64,000 nucleotides of DNA, from the NCBI GenBank assembly GCA_951640165.1, contig OX621253.1, positions 15,208,001-15,272,000 of the forward strand. Reading direction: 5' to 3'. Positions 19,349 through 29,910 of the stretch are shown piece by piece. The position numbers and the translations under genes were made by a program. This DNA is from Pseudoips prasinana. Taxonomy: Eukaryota > Arthropoda > Insecta > Lepidoptera > Nolidae. The first letter of the stretch is position 1. Each line of letters starts with the position of its first letter. The notes below the pieces were generated by a model. The model saw only the letters and a program-made list of their open reading frames with translations. It did no database searches and had not been told where the DNA came from.

Positions 19349-20430
19349 TTATTCATCCAAATCTATTTTATCACCTTCAAAGTATGCTCCTTCAGAAACG
19401 ATACACTTACGCCAACGAATAATCCATTCATCAAAAATTTGCTTTCGGAATTGAGTTCAGTTCTCGCCGCGAATTCTCCTTTATGTCTTCTACCGATTGA
19501 AAACGGGTACCACGAAGTGGTAATTTGAGTTTAGGGAAAAGAAAGAAGTCAGCTGGAGCCATATCTGGTGAAGATGGTGGTTGCTGGATGGTATTTGTTG
19601 AGTGTTTGGTCAAAAATTCGTTCACAATGATCGCCTTGTGCGAAGGCGTATTATCGTGGTGCAAAATCCAAGAATTTTCTTTCCACAAATCTGGCCTTTT
19701 TCGTCGAATTTGCTCTCTTAAACGCCGCATAACGCTCAAATAATATTCTTTATTTACCGTTCGACCTTCCTGTAAGAATCCAGAGTGCACAACACCGCAA
19801 TAGTCAAAGGAAACAGTCAACATGACTTTGACTTTTGATCGACTTTGGCGTGGTTTTTTCGGTTTCGGTTAAGTTGGAGGGCGCCACTCCGAAGCTTGTT
19901 GACTAGTTTGCATGTCAAACTCGTAAACCCACGTCTCGTCACCAGTAACAATACAATTCATGAATGTTGGGTCGGAATTGACTCGTTCTACCATGCCCTC
20001 AGCGACTTTCATGCTTTTGAGTTTTTGGAGAAAATTCAGATCTTCTGGGACTAGCCGAGCGGCAACATTATTCATACCCAAATGATTAGTTACAATGGTA
20101 CGAATCGACTCGTGAGATACAGAAAGTTTGGCGGCTATCTCTCTCAGAGTTGAATTAAGTTTAATTAAAAAAAGAGGATTTTCAGTCACCATTTTCTTCA
20201 CTTTTGCGATGTTAATTTCAGTTGCAGACGTTGATGGCGATACCAGAGCGAGGCAAATCGTTCATCACATCTCGACCGCTTTTGAACGCTTTGAACCACT
20301 CATAAGCACGAGTTTTTGATAATGTCGATTCACCGTAAGCCTTCTGTAACAATTTCAGTGACTCCGAACACGATATTCCATTAGCGATGCAAAATTTAAG
20401 ACAAACTCTTTGTTCGATATTTTCGTCCAT
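19349..20430 (-). pseudogene. Mariner transposase, frameshifted and with a stop
   Basis: From ATG at 20430 the N-terminus (MDENIEQRVCLKFCIANG and TLSKTRAYEWFKAFKSGR) is the mariner helix-turn-helix region. A frameshift after DLPRSG moves into a second frame (PSTSATEINIAKVKKM). The middle part has LSVSHESIRTIV, GDETWVYEFD (first catalytic Asp) and the WRPPT stop at 19867-19869. The same frame continues with HHDNTPSH (second Asp) and PDMAPADFFLF; the final Asp is 34 residues after the second, the D,D34D pattern of mariners. A last frameshift near PKANF leads to FDEWIIRW and a stop at 19349. At least three lesions make it inactive. Its length, about 360 codons, is close to the usual mariner size. 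Confidence 0.9.
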
Positions 20431-20482
20431 TATGAAATTCGCAATACACACTATATATGATATTACTAAAACCGGCACTGTA

Positions 20483-20724
20483 TCTATATATATAAAAATC
20501 AATGCCACTTTTCGTTGTAATGTTATAACGCCTTTACCGATTTGGCAAATTTTGGGCTTGAATGATTCGTGGAAGTCCAGGGAAGGTTTGTACATAATTA
20601 AAAAGTCTTGAAAAATTGTAAAATCAACATCTTTTAGCAATTTAAAATTTGTATAAATGAACTTAATAATCATTTTTTTTATTACTATGCCTTATACGTA
20701 GCGAAGCACGTACCAGGCCGCTAG
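20483..20724 (+). mobile_element. Short non-autonomous Helitron inside the mariner
   Basis: It starts TCTATATATATAAAAATC and ends GGCCGCTAG, with A before and T after. A hairpin TACGTAGCGAAGCACGTA lies about 8 bases before the CTAG. It has no ORF with Helitron protein motifs. It lies upstream of the transposase start codon, so it separates any mariner promoter from the gene. Confidence 0.85.
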
Positions 20725-20939
20725 TTTAATATAAATAACAGATGCAACTCAAACTCCGCGCCAAAATTGAAAACAGTTGTGCCAATCTAACAACAATAAA
20801 AAAAAAACAAAAATATGAATTTGGAACCATAAACAAATCATCCATTCCTGATACTTTTTTGACTGAATGTATATCCGAATAACACATGGGCTACAATGTA
20901 TAAAATTTAACGCGGGTAAAACCGTGGAGCACAGCTAGT

Positions 20940-21245
20940 CAATCATAAATTGTGTGCACATCATGGAATATGATTACCCAAATCCTCAAAAACTCATTTG
21001 TACGCCTTTTGCTAGTGCTCGACGAATTGTTAAATAGTTGAATTGTTAAATATACCTATCTAATAGCAATGTAAAGAATGATGGCCAAATTTCTATAGGT
21101 ACTTTTATTTTTCATGTCCCGAAATAACCTATAGTTAGATTGGTTTGTTTTTATGTTGTTAACATGATTGCGTTTGAAAATTATATCTAAGTAGCCACGT
21201 TTTTTAATAATAACTCAACAATACTTTTGAGGTTAGAATCAACAA
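20940..21245. other. AT-rich stretch without recognisable features
   Basis: Nothing supported is visible here. Confidence 0.4.
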
Positions 21246-21468
21246 CTACCCTACTGCGGCTTAACCTTTTTTTTTGATAATGCAGGGGGAATGCCTTCGC
21301 ATGCCACCCGCAAAAAGTATCTGCGGGTGGGTATGTCGGAATTGCACCGACTAAACCTACCTGCCGTGGACTTTTCTCTTGGCGCCTGATGGGGGAGTCC
21401 CGGGAACGCGTATGTCCCAGATGGTCGGGACACGTACCCTGGGAGGACTCCACTACGGCTTAACCTAA
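21246..21468 (-). mobile_element. GC-rich poly(A) retroelement fragment with TSD
   Basis: The T-run at about 21268-21277 is the poly(A) tail of a minus-strand insertion. The body (ATGCCACCCGC, CTGCGGGTGGGTATGTCGGA, CTAAACCTACCTGCCGTGGA, ATGGTCGGGACACGTACCCT) is colinear with the plus-strand copy at 45326-45578. CTACTGCGGCTTAACC on the left and CCACTACGGCTTAACC on the right look like a target-site duplication. It may be a SINE or the 3' end of a LINE; no protein is recognisable. Confidence 0.75.
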
Positions 21469-21475
21469 AAGTGCA

Positions 21476-22100
21476 ATTAGCGATAAACGAAGAGGGTAAT
21501 AAGCAATCTCGGTTCTTCTATCGATTTCTCTCTGAGAATTACCCAAAAAATTTAAAATCTGACAAAGCTTAGAGCGTCCCCTTGTCTGACTATCACACTT
21601 CTAGATTAGAATGTCAAATAGGGCTGTCTGTGAAGACGACTCGAAGAGTCTAGGCCGCTCGGATGACGATTTTGTCCTATAATTAATAATAAATAATCGG
21701 CGTAGTAGTTAATTTGATGTCTACATACTAATTAAAATGAAATACAGTCAACAACTATTCATAAAAACGTGAATAATTATAGTCTTCTAATACCAAGTCA
21801 TTTCATACGCGAAACAAATCGTGAATAGGTGCATTCCGAAACGATTATCCTAAATAAATTGGAAAAAAATACATAAACTAAAATAAATAGATAACTTTTT
21901 TTGTGGCTACTTATAAAGATATTTCTTGTATTTTTAAAGATCTTAAAAAATATGTGTATTTTACAGATATATGGCCTATTAGGACGCTATCGTTTCATGG
22001 TGAGGTACGATTTGGCCATCAGATGATTATTTTTGGCTGCGACATCAATTGTATTTTATTGTATTGAATTTTTTTCGTACATAACACTAACATACTGATT
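21476..22100. other. AT-rich stretch before LINE B
   Basis: No ORF1-like sequence is seen. The 5' boundary of LINE B probably lies here or just after. Confidence 0.4.
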
Positions 22101-25100
22101 AGAAACCCGAAAAATGAATTAATTGAGAATAATTATATTGTAAGAAATTCAAAATCTAAATCTTGTGTCCAATCTTTAATGTCTAAAATTAGCTATAGAA
22201 TATTTCACCAAAACGTATGTGGTATAAGCAATAAAATACAAGAACTGGAATTATATATTGAATCCTTTGATACAACGTTGGACTATTTATGCATTTCTGA
22301 ACATTTCCTAAACTCTGAATCTGTAAAGATACTGTACTTACCAAATTATAGATTAGTTGCATACAACACGAGAACTAATAAAATCAGGGGAGGTAGCTTA
22401 ATTCTAGCTCATAAGAATAGAGAATGTGAAGAGATTGAAGCTATAAAAAAACTATACAAGTCAGAAAGTTTTGAAATTTGTGGTATTAAAGATCTGGAAA
22501 CTGGTTTAAATGTATGTTGTTGTTATAGAAGCCCCATAGACAAAAATCTTGATTGTTTTATGCAGAGATTAGAAAAATTATTGGATTATTTCATTGACAA
22601 AAAGTGTATTTTATGTGGTGATTTCAATATTGACGTATTAGTAGATGGTAAAAAAGCTTCTGAATTCAAAAGTTTACTGACATGCTATAATTTTCGATAC
22701 ATCATAGATTGCCCTACTTTCATTCGAAATAACTCGAGTTCTTGCTTGGATAACATCATCACTAACCTAGGAGACGATTATATAGAGCGTTACTTTGTAG
22801 ATCATAATGGACTAGCAGATGGCCATGGGGCACTATTGTGTGACTTAACTCTGGATAACATTAAAAATAATAGAAATAACTCAGAATACACCATAACTAT
22901 CCAAAAGCGAATTTTTAATGACAAAAACCACGCCTTATTTAAAGAAAAAATTTTAGGTAATAAATACTGGAATATCATGGGAATAAATATTTTTTTAGCA
23001 AAACTAGATTCATATTTTCGCAATTGCTATAGAAAAAAGGAAATAACAATAAAGCCCATGAAAAGAGTCACTATAAAATGGATTACTAAAGGAATTAAAG
23101 TATCCAGCAAAATGAAAAGAGTATTATGTTCTAACACATGTAACAATATCGGTATAGTTAATTATAAAAAAAGTTATAAACGCATTTTCCAAAGAGTAAT
23201 TAACCAAGCAAAAAAAAAAGCCATAGCAAATCATATCGATAGAGCCAAAAATGTAACCAAAGAGACATGGAAACTGGTTAACTATTACACAAAAAAGAAC
23301 AAAAATGAACGGAACACAAAAATTATATTACGCGTAGATAATAAAATAATAAGGAATCCTCAGGAAGTTGCAACTAAGTTCGTCGATGGTTTTGTTATCA
23401 AGTCATCTTTGTTAAACCAAGAAAAACAAAAAGCCATGTCATTTCTGAGAGAAACCACCAATAGAGTGGAGACTGACATTACCTTTAAACTTACCACGCC
23501 ATATGAAATTACAAAAATTGTAGGGAAAATGACAAACAAAATCTCATGTGGTTATGACGATTTACCAATTTCAGTAATTAAAGAGAATATACGATTATTA
23601 GCTGCCCCACTTTCTGCCTTCTTTAATAGATGTATAGAAGAATCTGTGTACCCAGATCAGCTCAAATTGGCTAAAGTCGTTCCCATATATAAAAAAGGTA
23701 GTAAGACAGACCCGAAAAATTACCGTCCAATATCTTTATTACCCACTTTATCTAAATTATTCGAGAAAGTAATTAAAACTAGACTAATGGTACATTTAAA
23801 TTTAAACAAAATAATAAATCGTAGACAGTTCGGTTACCAAAAGGGCATAGGTACCTCAGATGCCATAAACACTTTAATCAATGACGTAATTAATAAATTA
23901 AATGACAAAATGAAAGTGGCTGGTCTTTTTATCGACTTAAGTTCTGCTTTTGACACATTAGATTTTGAACTACTTCTAGTAAAACTTGAGTATTATGGAA
24001 TAAGAGGCAATACTTTAAAACTTATGACATCCTACTTACAGAATAGAAAAATGTATGTTGAAATTAAAGACATTGACGAGAACCACCATGAAACTATACA
24101 CAAGTCCAAAGTTACAAATATAACACGAGGTGTCCCTCAAGGTTCAATCCTGGGTCCTGTTTTATATATAATTTTTACTAATGACTTACTTAATTTCATT
24201 GATAAGACTCTGCCCGAAGTAAGGGCTGTTGTATTTGCAGATGATACAAACTTAGTTATTGAAGCGACAGACTTAGTACAATTATCAACACGTGTAAATA
24301 AATGTTTAGAAAATTTGGATGAATGGTTTTCAGCAAATAATTTAATAATTAATAATAGTAAGACAAATATATTATTATTTAAAACTACAACACGAAATAA
24401 AGATATGATTGATGTACACTTAAGAGGCAACAAGATAAGCTTAGTAAATAATGTGAAATTTTTAGGTATTGAAATTGATTCTTTACTAAACTGGAAACCA
24501 GAACTGGCCAAAATTGATTCGACAATATCATCTGCATGTTATGCGCTCAGAAGCTTACGATATGAAATCGATGTAGAACGTTTGAAAATAATATACTATG
24601 CCTTAGTAGAGTCGAGATTAAGATATAGTATAATGTTCTGGGGAAATAGCTATAACTACAACTGCCAAAAAGCTTTTATACTCCAAAAACGTGCCATACG
24701 AACTATTGTTAACATTCCTCAATATGAATCTTGTAAATCATACTTTACTAAATTAGGCATATTGACTGTACCAAGCCTCTATATATTGATTATATTAAGC
24801 AATTTGTCTAAATACATTCATGAGCAAGAGTCGCAAAATGAGAGGGAGCTTAGAGAAAGCACACGAAGAAAAGATATCAAAAATCAAATGGTGCCTAAAT
24901 TTAATATAGCCAAACATAGTACCCAGTATCAAGCAATAGAAATTTTTAATAAATTATCAACTAATTTAAAATTGATTGTTTATAATACACAATTATTTAA
25001 AACGCGGTTAAGGACCTTTCTTTTAGAAAATTGCTTGTACTCAGTATCTGACTTATCTAATGTAAACAGCTCTTCTTAATAATTGTATGTAAATTTATTA

Positions 25101-25335
25101 TTTTTAATTAACCTGTAAATAACTTTATTGCTGTTTAATTTTAAGTTTAATATTGTAATGATTTGGCTTATATAATAATGTAATTTTTATTTTTAACAGT
25201 CTAGTGTTATAAATTGGTTTATTGTTTAAATTATGTGTAATAAGTATATAGTATTATGTAATTTGGTCTATAAGAATGTAATTCAAACACAATTTATATT
25301 GTTATTGAAGTAAATAAATGAAATGAAATGAAATG
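22100..25335 (+). mobile_element. Non-LTR retrotransposon (LINE B) with intact ORF2
   Basis: This plus-strand LINE has one long ORF and a 3' UTR of about 255 bp. It ends in repeated ATGAA/AAATG units (about 25313-25335) that abut a Helitron fragment. The 5' boundary is uncertain: the ORF2 frame is open back to about 22068 without an earlier ATG, and no ORF1 is visible. It may be a 5'-truncated copy that happens to retain all of ORF2. Confidence 0.8.
22179..25079 (+). CDS. LINE B endonuclease-reverse transcriptase, uninterrupted
   Basis: This 966-residue ORF has no stop or frameshift. The endonuclease (about residues 6-230) has FHQNVCGISNKIQELE, an SEHFL glutamate motif, CCYRSP and CGDFNID (146-152). 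The usual SDH motif reads ADGHGAL, so the final catalytic region is slightly unusual. The RT has AKVVPIYKKGS, KNYRPISLLPTLSKLFEKVI, QFGYQKG, LFIDLSSAFDTLD (motif A), GVPQGSILGP (from 651) and catalytic FADD (686-689). After this come FLGIEIDSLLNWK, MFWGNS, LQKRAIRTI and ILTVPSLYI. This last part resembles the Jockey-type relic at 14090. The family normally nicks the target and primes reverse transcription there. The ATG at 22179 is the first in frame; codons upstream are open, so the true start could differ. Function is inferred from the motifs. Confidence 0.9.
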   Translation: MSKISYRIFHQNVCGISNKIQELELYIESFDTTLDYLCISEHFLNSESVKILYLPNYRLVAYNTRTNKIRGGSLILAHKNRECEEIEAIKKLYKSESFEICGIKDLETGLNVCCCYRSPIDKNLDCFMQRLEKLLDYFIDKKCILCGDFNIDVLVDGKKASEFKSLLTCYNFRYIIDCPTFIRNNSSSCLDNIITNLGDDYIERYFVDHNGLADGHGALLCDLTLDNIKNNRNNSEYTITIQKRIFNDKNHALFKEKILGNKYWNIMGINIFLAKLDSYFRNCYRKKEITIKPMKRVTIKWITKGIKVSSKMKRVLCSNTCNNIGIVNYKKSYKRIFQRVINQAKKKAIANHIDRAKNVTKETWKLVNYYTKKNKNERNTKIILRVDNKIIRNPQEVATKFVDGFVIKSSLLNQEKQKAMSFLRETTNRVETDITFKLTTPYEITKIVGKMTNKISCGYDDLPISVIKENIRLLAAPLSAFFNRCIEESVYPDQLKLAKVVPIYKKGSKTDPKNYRPISLLPTLSKLFEKVIKTRLMVHLNLNKIINRRQFGYQKGIGTSDAINTLINDVINKLNDKMKVAGLFIDLSSAFDTLDFELLLVKLEYYGIRGNTLKLMTSYLQNRKMYVEIKDIDENHHETIHKSKVTNITRGVPQGSILGPVLYIIFTNDLLNFIDKTLPEVRAVVFADDTNLVIEATDLVQLSTRVNKCLENLDEWFSANNLIINNSKTNILLFKTTTRNKDMIDVHLRGNKISLVNNVKFLGIEIDSLLNWKPELAKIDSTISSACYALRSLRYEIDVERLKIIYYALVESRLRYSIMFWGNSYNYNCQKAFILQKRAIRTIVNIPQYESCKSYFTKLGILTVPSLYILIILSNLSKYIHEQESQNERELRESTRRKDIKNQMVPKFNIAKHSTQYQAIEIFNKLSTNLKLIVYNTQLFKTRLRTFLLENCLYSVSDLSNVNSSS

Positions 25336-25767
25336 TAGATCACGCCCCAAGTAACCTTTTAAAAAAATATTCAATTTACAGTTTTGAATTTCCTACGATC
25401 TTATTATATGTATACATATAATAAGATCATAGGAAAGTCAAAATTTCCTACGATCTTATTATATGTATAGATCTACAATTGATGTCGAAGCCAAAAATAA
25501 AGTTTTTAGAATTTTTGTCTGTTTATCTGTTTGTCTGTATGTATGTCCGGGCTCAACTCAAAAAGTACTAAATGGATTTACTTCAAATTTTGCATGAATA
25601 TTACTATGAAATCGGATCAACATAAAGGCTCCATATTATCACGCTATCACCTACGGGGGAGGAGCTGTGATAATTTATAAAGTTTAACGCGGGTAAAACC
25701 GCGGGGCACAGTTAGTAGGCAATAATTTATAAATTATAACGCGGGTAAAACCACGGGGCACAGCTAG
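25336..25767. mobile_element. Composite Helitron fragments with a foldback
   Basis: 25336-25392 is the 5' part of the GGGGCGTGATCTAC-type Helitron on the minus strand. A near-perfect 24-bp palindrome follows at 25389-25436, then a third copy of the TTTCCTACGATCTTATTATA block. From about 25470 a plus-strand Helitron body runs to CACAGTTAG near 25715, then a second 3' end (GCGGGTAAAACC, CAGCTAG) to 25767. Two 3' ends in tandem and an inverted 5' piece show repeated rearrangement. Confidence 0.75.
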
Positions 25768-26604
25768 TTCTTTATAAACATATTGATCCATTTCATTAAG
25801 TACAGAATATTGACAGGGGAGTGGTTGTATTCAGTGTGATTACGTACGCATAAGGTATAAAAGCTCTGCCTCATTACCCTTCGATCCCTTGTTAAGTAGT
25901 TAAGTACTTATCAAAATTTCCATCTTATCTGTTTAACAAGGAGCTTTAAAACTAATGATTACTTAATTTAATACCTCTACTCCTTCGGTACGCTAAGTAC
26001 GGTGCGAATACTTATATTACTTAAATCGTTCTTTGGAAAGTAAATTGGGAAGCGTTAACGGCTGATCGAGCTTCTCTGCAACTTTAAATGGTTTATAGAG
26101 ATTATGAGTAGGGTTGCGTCTTGTATAAAATTATCTATTTTAGTAGCTGTGTTCCAAAGTACTTCCTGCAAATTAACAAATTTATTATATCCTTTGTGTA
26201 AATTAATGGTATAAGCTATCTGTATTCAAAATCTCTGATTTTGATTATGATGATTGAGTAACAAAGATAACATTATCCAAACTTTCACATTTATAATGCT
26301 TATAGGATTGGTAGGGTTGAAGACACGACCTTGTAAGTGTATTTTACGTATTAAACGTGATCGTAAGTACGTTTACAAGTACTAAGTTTTGCGTGTGTTC
26401 TAAGTGTCTGGTGAAAACTGGCGGTTCGCTATTTCGGTTACCTATTAAATTCGTTTGGTGACAATTTCGGACGAGAGATTGGCGAGCATGGAAAGGATTC
26501 AGTAAAGGTATTCAAGTTTAGTAAACATTAATTTTAAAACTCCTTGCTTAAAAAAAGGTAAGATGGAACTTATCTACTATAACTAATATATATATATATA
26601 TATA
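25768..26604. other. AT-rich stretch without recognisable features
   Basis: No ORF with domain similarity is seen. It ends in a short (TA)n run before the next Helitron. Confidence 0.4.
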
Positions 26605-26907
26605 TCGTAGGAAAGTCAAAACTGTACATTAAATATTTTTTTTAAAGGATACTTGGGGCGTGATCTACAATCGGTATAGAAGCCAAAAATATAGTTTTAA
26701 GAATTTTTGTCTGTTTATCTGTTTGTCTGTATGTATGTCCAGGCTAAACTCAAAAAGTACTGCATGGATTAACTTCAAATTTCGCATGAATATTACTAAG
26801 AAGTCGGGTCAACATATAGGCTACATATTATCACGCTATCACCTACGGAGGAGGTGTTGTAATCATTTATAAAGTTTAACGCGGGTAAAACCGCGGGGCA
26901 GAGCTAG
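26605..26907 (+). mobile_element. Short non-autonomous Helitron, complete ends
   Basis: It starts TCGTAGGAAAGTCAAAACTG after an A and ends GGCAGAGCTAG before a T. The terminal hairpin is GCGGGTAAAACCGC. It is 303 bp and colinear with 12600-12908. It carries no protein. (TA)n lies on both sides, so it inserted in or near a microsatellite. Confidence 0.9.
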
Positions 26908-26913
26908 TATATA

Positions 26914-26967
<54 letters not shown>
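26908..26967. repeat. (TA)n microsatellite
   Basis: This is a nearly uninterrupted TA dinucleotide run directly after the Helitron end. Confidence 0.9.
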
Positions 26968-26969
<2 letters not shown>

Positions 26970-26999
26970 CATACCATCACTATTGCCGTAACTGGACTG

Positions 27000-27345
27000 T
27001 CTCGTTGGTCTAGCGGTAGCTAACGGGGTCCTGGGTTCAAATCCCTGGGCGGGACAAAAGTGATTTTGGAAATTTTTTTGTAATAAGAAATAATCTTAAT
27101 ATCAGCCCGAAGTCTGGGAGTTGGCGGTATTAGACCCCGTGCCTCGGAGAGCACGTAAAGCCGTCGGTCCTGTACCTGACCTCGCTCCGGTCGTGTTGCT
27201 AGTCGTCCCATCGGATCATGGGAGTGATGGAATAGAAGGTGCTCCTGTATTTGCGCACACACTTGAGCACTTTAATATGTCCCGCGCAAATGGCTAGTCT
27301 CCTATAAGACTGGCCGCCGTGGCTGGATTTCTGCTAGGAGTACAT
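27000..27345 (+). repeat. SINE family 3, tRNA-derived copy
   Basis: The head CTCGTTGGTCTAGCGGTAGC and B-box arm GGGTTCAAATCCCTGG are followed by a body with CAGCCCGAAGTCTGGGAG, AGCACGTAAAGCCGTCGGTC and ATCATGGGAGTGATGGAAT. It ends in GGCCGCCGTGGCTGGATTTC. It matches the minus-strand copy at 13570-13940. The tRNA part lacks several bases between the boxes. Confidence 0.85.
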
Positions 27346-28066
27346 TATCGATATCTATCGATATCGAGAATGATTCAACAATAGATATATTCTCATGCAC
27401 GGAAAATGCATTCCTAACCGTTGCAGGACGTCACATTGAGGCATTGACTATTGAGAGCAGTATACAGTAACTTCTTATTACAATTTTATCTTTTTCTAAT
27501 ATTGTGCAGTAGAAACATAATATTAGAAAACTTTTCACTTTATTTTTTTTAACATGGTTAATTAATTAGCTTATTATAGTATAGTATAGTACATATAGAT
27601 TATGTATATAAATTATTATAATTGTATCACTTATTGTGCTTGGAATTATCTGTTAGCAATAAGATATCTGTAATAAATAAATAAATTATTGCCGTAACAG
27701 GAAAGCATCTATTAAAGCAAATGTCACTACATTACAAACTTATTTTTTTAAATTTTATTAGCATTGTAAGACGCTTATGGGCATCTCGAACAACTCTGAC
27801 CAACCATCCAATCCCTAAATCACTAAACAAAATATTTGCCTTAATAATTCCGTGACAATGAATATGTAATGAAATTCAGTAAATCTCTGAGTTTCTGTCA
27901 CTAATTTACATTAAATTAGAGATAGATCACTTAACCGAACATTAAAGAGGTCATTTATACATAAAGAGCTTATACATTACGTTACATCTACCGAATATAC
28001 ATAATTTACGTTAATAGTTCTGTTAGTAACGGTATCTCGTCAATTGCTATTTACCGACCTGCAAAG
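27346..28066. other. AT-rich stretch without a gene
   Basis: There is a small ATCGATATC-based palindromic cluster near 27345-27370 and some TAGTATAGTATAG repetition near 27575. Nothing else is recognised. Confidence 0.4.
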
Positions 28067-28194
28067 TACAGACGCCAGCACATCCAGCTACCCCAATCTG
28101 TCAAATTTCTTGTATAGATTTTCAACTTTATCACAAAAGCATAAGGTTCACTTTCAATTGGGGTAATTTGACGTTTGATGTGCTGGCGTCTGCA
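28067..28194. mobile_element. Palindromic MITE, right arm shortened
   Basis: The full left arm TACAGACGCCAGCACATCC and the centre are intact. On the right the sequence jumps from GGGTAATTTGACG to TTTGATGTGCTGGCGTCTG, so about 15 bp of the arm are deleted. Confidence 0.85.
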
Positions 28195-28780
28195 CATAAA
28201 TAGTTCAGTAGTACGATTAATCTTCGTTGTACGAAATACACGGGACTGGTAATCTATAACAATCTCTAACTTTTCAAGGCTTACATTTAACTGCAAATGA
28301 AAAAATGTTCCCGTTGCCCGCAAGCAAAAATACTGATTGCACAAAAACTTACTTAATGTAAATAGAAATAAAATTCTTCTGAAAATATCTTAGCCGCAGT
28401 TTAATTTATGACGCATTGCTACTTATTTAACCCTGAACTGAACAATGGTATAATACCTAGTTACCACATCATTTTAAACTCTATTTTGTTGCAATAATAG
28501 TTAAAACCAATGAATTATGAACATACGCTATGCCCAATTAAGGGTAAAAAGAGGATTGTTCCAGTAAATAAATTTGTTTATAGCGTTGTATGCTGTATAT
28601 GCAGTTCTAAACTAACCTAATCTACTTTTCTAATAGTTAAATACATTTGCAGTTATACCAGGCTAAACTTCATGTGTAGCCAGTATATTAGATATGAAAA
28701 TGGTTTAAATGATGATAAATTGATGTGTCAATAATTTATTGATGCGCATAAAAAATACCCATATTTTAATTCTGAAAATA
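28195..28780. other. AT-rich stretch without recognisable features
   Basis: No gene, tRNA box or repeat match is seen. Confidence 0.4.
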
Positions 28781-29050
28781 AGTCTGTTTGCTGTGAGCTT
28801 GTTGGTTACCCTCATCAAGGCCAATTGCTCCTACATCGTGGCTACATCGGTAGCGTAAATAATAAGGAACTGGGTTTAAAACTGGGTCGGGTGGATTAGG
28901 AATTTTTCTGGTCAGTAAAATTCTCGATATCAGTCCGGTGTCTTGAATTAGGTCGTGGTACATTCCGTAACTCCGAGAGCACTGTTGGTCCTGCACCAAA
29001 CCCCTTTCCTCGTAGTGTCGGTTGGCCTATCTCCACAGATAATGAGTGTA
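28781..29050 (+). repeat. Degenerate SINE family 3-like copy
   Basis: The sequence keeps AGAGCACTGTTGGTCCTG and ATATCAGTCCGGTGTCTTG, in the same order as the family 3 body. The head is barely tRNA-like. Orientation is plus. Confidence 0.5.
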
Positions 29051-29249
29051 TTGTAAGACCTGTTATAAATATCTATCACCTGATCCCAGAATTAGCGGAT
29101 CCAGATAACTGATAAACTAAATAGAGGTATTTATTTATAAATTAGAATTATCTATAGAATTATTATCTACAGTATCATTTCAATACATAATATTAAAAAT
29201 TTTAACTAAACATAATCTCCTTGACAATAACTTAATACAAGCTAGCTAA

Positions 29250-29910
29250 ATGTCACTACCATTATAAAATAAATTGTATAAATGTTTTAACTTTCCGTGT
29301 ACCTAAATATCTGTAATAAGTAACTAGAAATAATAACTGTATTACTACAAACATGTTCTGACTATTTACAAGCGCTTTTTTAAAGTCTTCGTGTATAAAA
29401 TCCTTTTTTTTTTCTTTCATTTATTTTTTATAGATAATTTTAACCCGGAAAAACAACAAATAATCGTCTAAGGACAAATCTTTGGTGACAAGGATCAAAC
29501 CCACGACTAATTTTCTGCCAAAAATCTAAAATGAATATACAAAATATCAGGAAAGCTCATACTGACCTAGTGTAACTTAAATGATACACCAACAATGGAG
29601 GTACCCTCGCATCGCTGGCGCGCCTTAGCGCGTTAACTCACTGTTCTAACCTAATCTCTTCAATCAAAGCACTTTTTGCAAACCGTTTATCAAATTTAAT
29701 TTATTGTTTTTTGTTTCTCGATCATTTCTGTAATAAAATAAATTTTATAAATGTTTTCATACAAGATGTACTTACCTAAATATCTATGTTACTAGAAATA
29801 ATATCTAATGTATACAACTATATTACTACAAACATGTTCTGACTATTTACAAGCGCTTTTTTAAAGTCTACGTGAATAAAAACCTTTTTTATTTTTATTT
29901 ATTTTTTTAT
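29250..29910 (+). repeat. Two copies of a 165-bp repeat
   Basis: About 29265-29400 and 29735-29890 are colinear: TAAAATAAATT.TATAAATGTTTT, then TACCTAAATATCT, then TACTACAAACATGTTCTGAC and TTACAAGCGCTTTTTTAAAG. A third, inverted piece is at 8298-8365. T-rich TTTATTTATTT borders the right ends. They are probably LINE ends. A decayed tRNA-like patch, GGATCAAACCCACGAC, lies between them at about 29490. Confidence 0.65.

Larger units (their letters stand above)
19291..20871 (-). mobile_element. Mariner element with degenerate TIRs
   Basis: The left end CTACTCTGTCAAGAAAGTAC and the reverse complement of the right end CATTCAGTCAAAAAAGTATC are imperfect inverted repeats, continuing with CAGGAA-like bases. 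TA is present at both outer edges (19291-19292 and 20870-20871), consistent with TA target duplication. The transposase is on the minus strand and broken. A Helitron is inserted between the transposase start and the right TIR. Confidence 0.85.
19204..20938 (+). mobile_element. Helitron fragment interrupted by a mariner
   Basis: The left piece (TTGTTACTTCTTCACGCT, GAACGGATTTTGATAAAACTT, ATATAGCATATAATA) and the right piece (TATCCGAATAACACATGGGC, GCGGGTAAAACCG, CTAG at 20935-20938) join into one Helitron when the mariner at 19291-20871 is removed. The 5' end is truncated, just after another Helitron. Confidence 0.8.

Noticed and set aside
19525..20054. Plus-strand ORFs at 19525-19743 and 19845-20054
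   Set aside because: They are antisense to the mariner transposase and have no similarity of their own.
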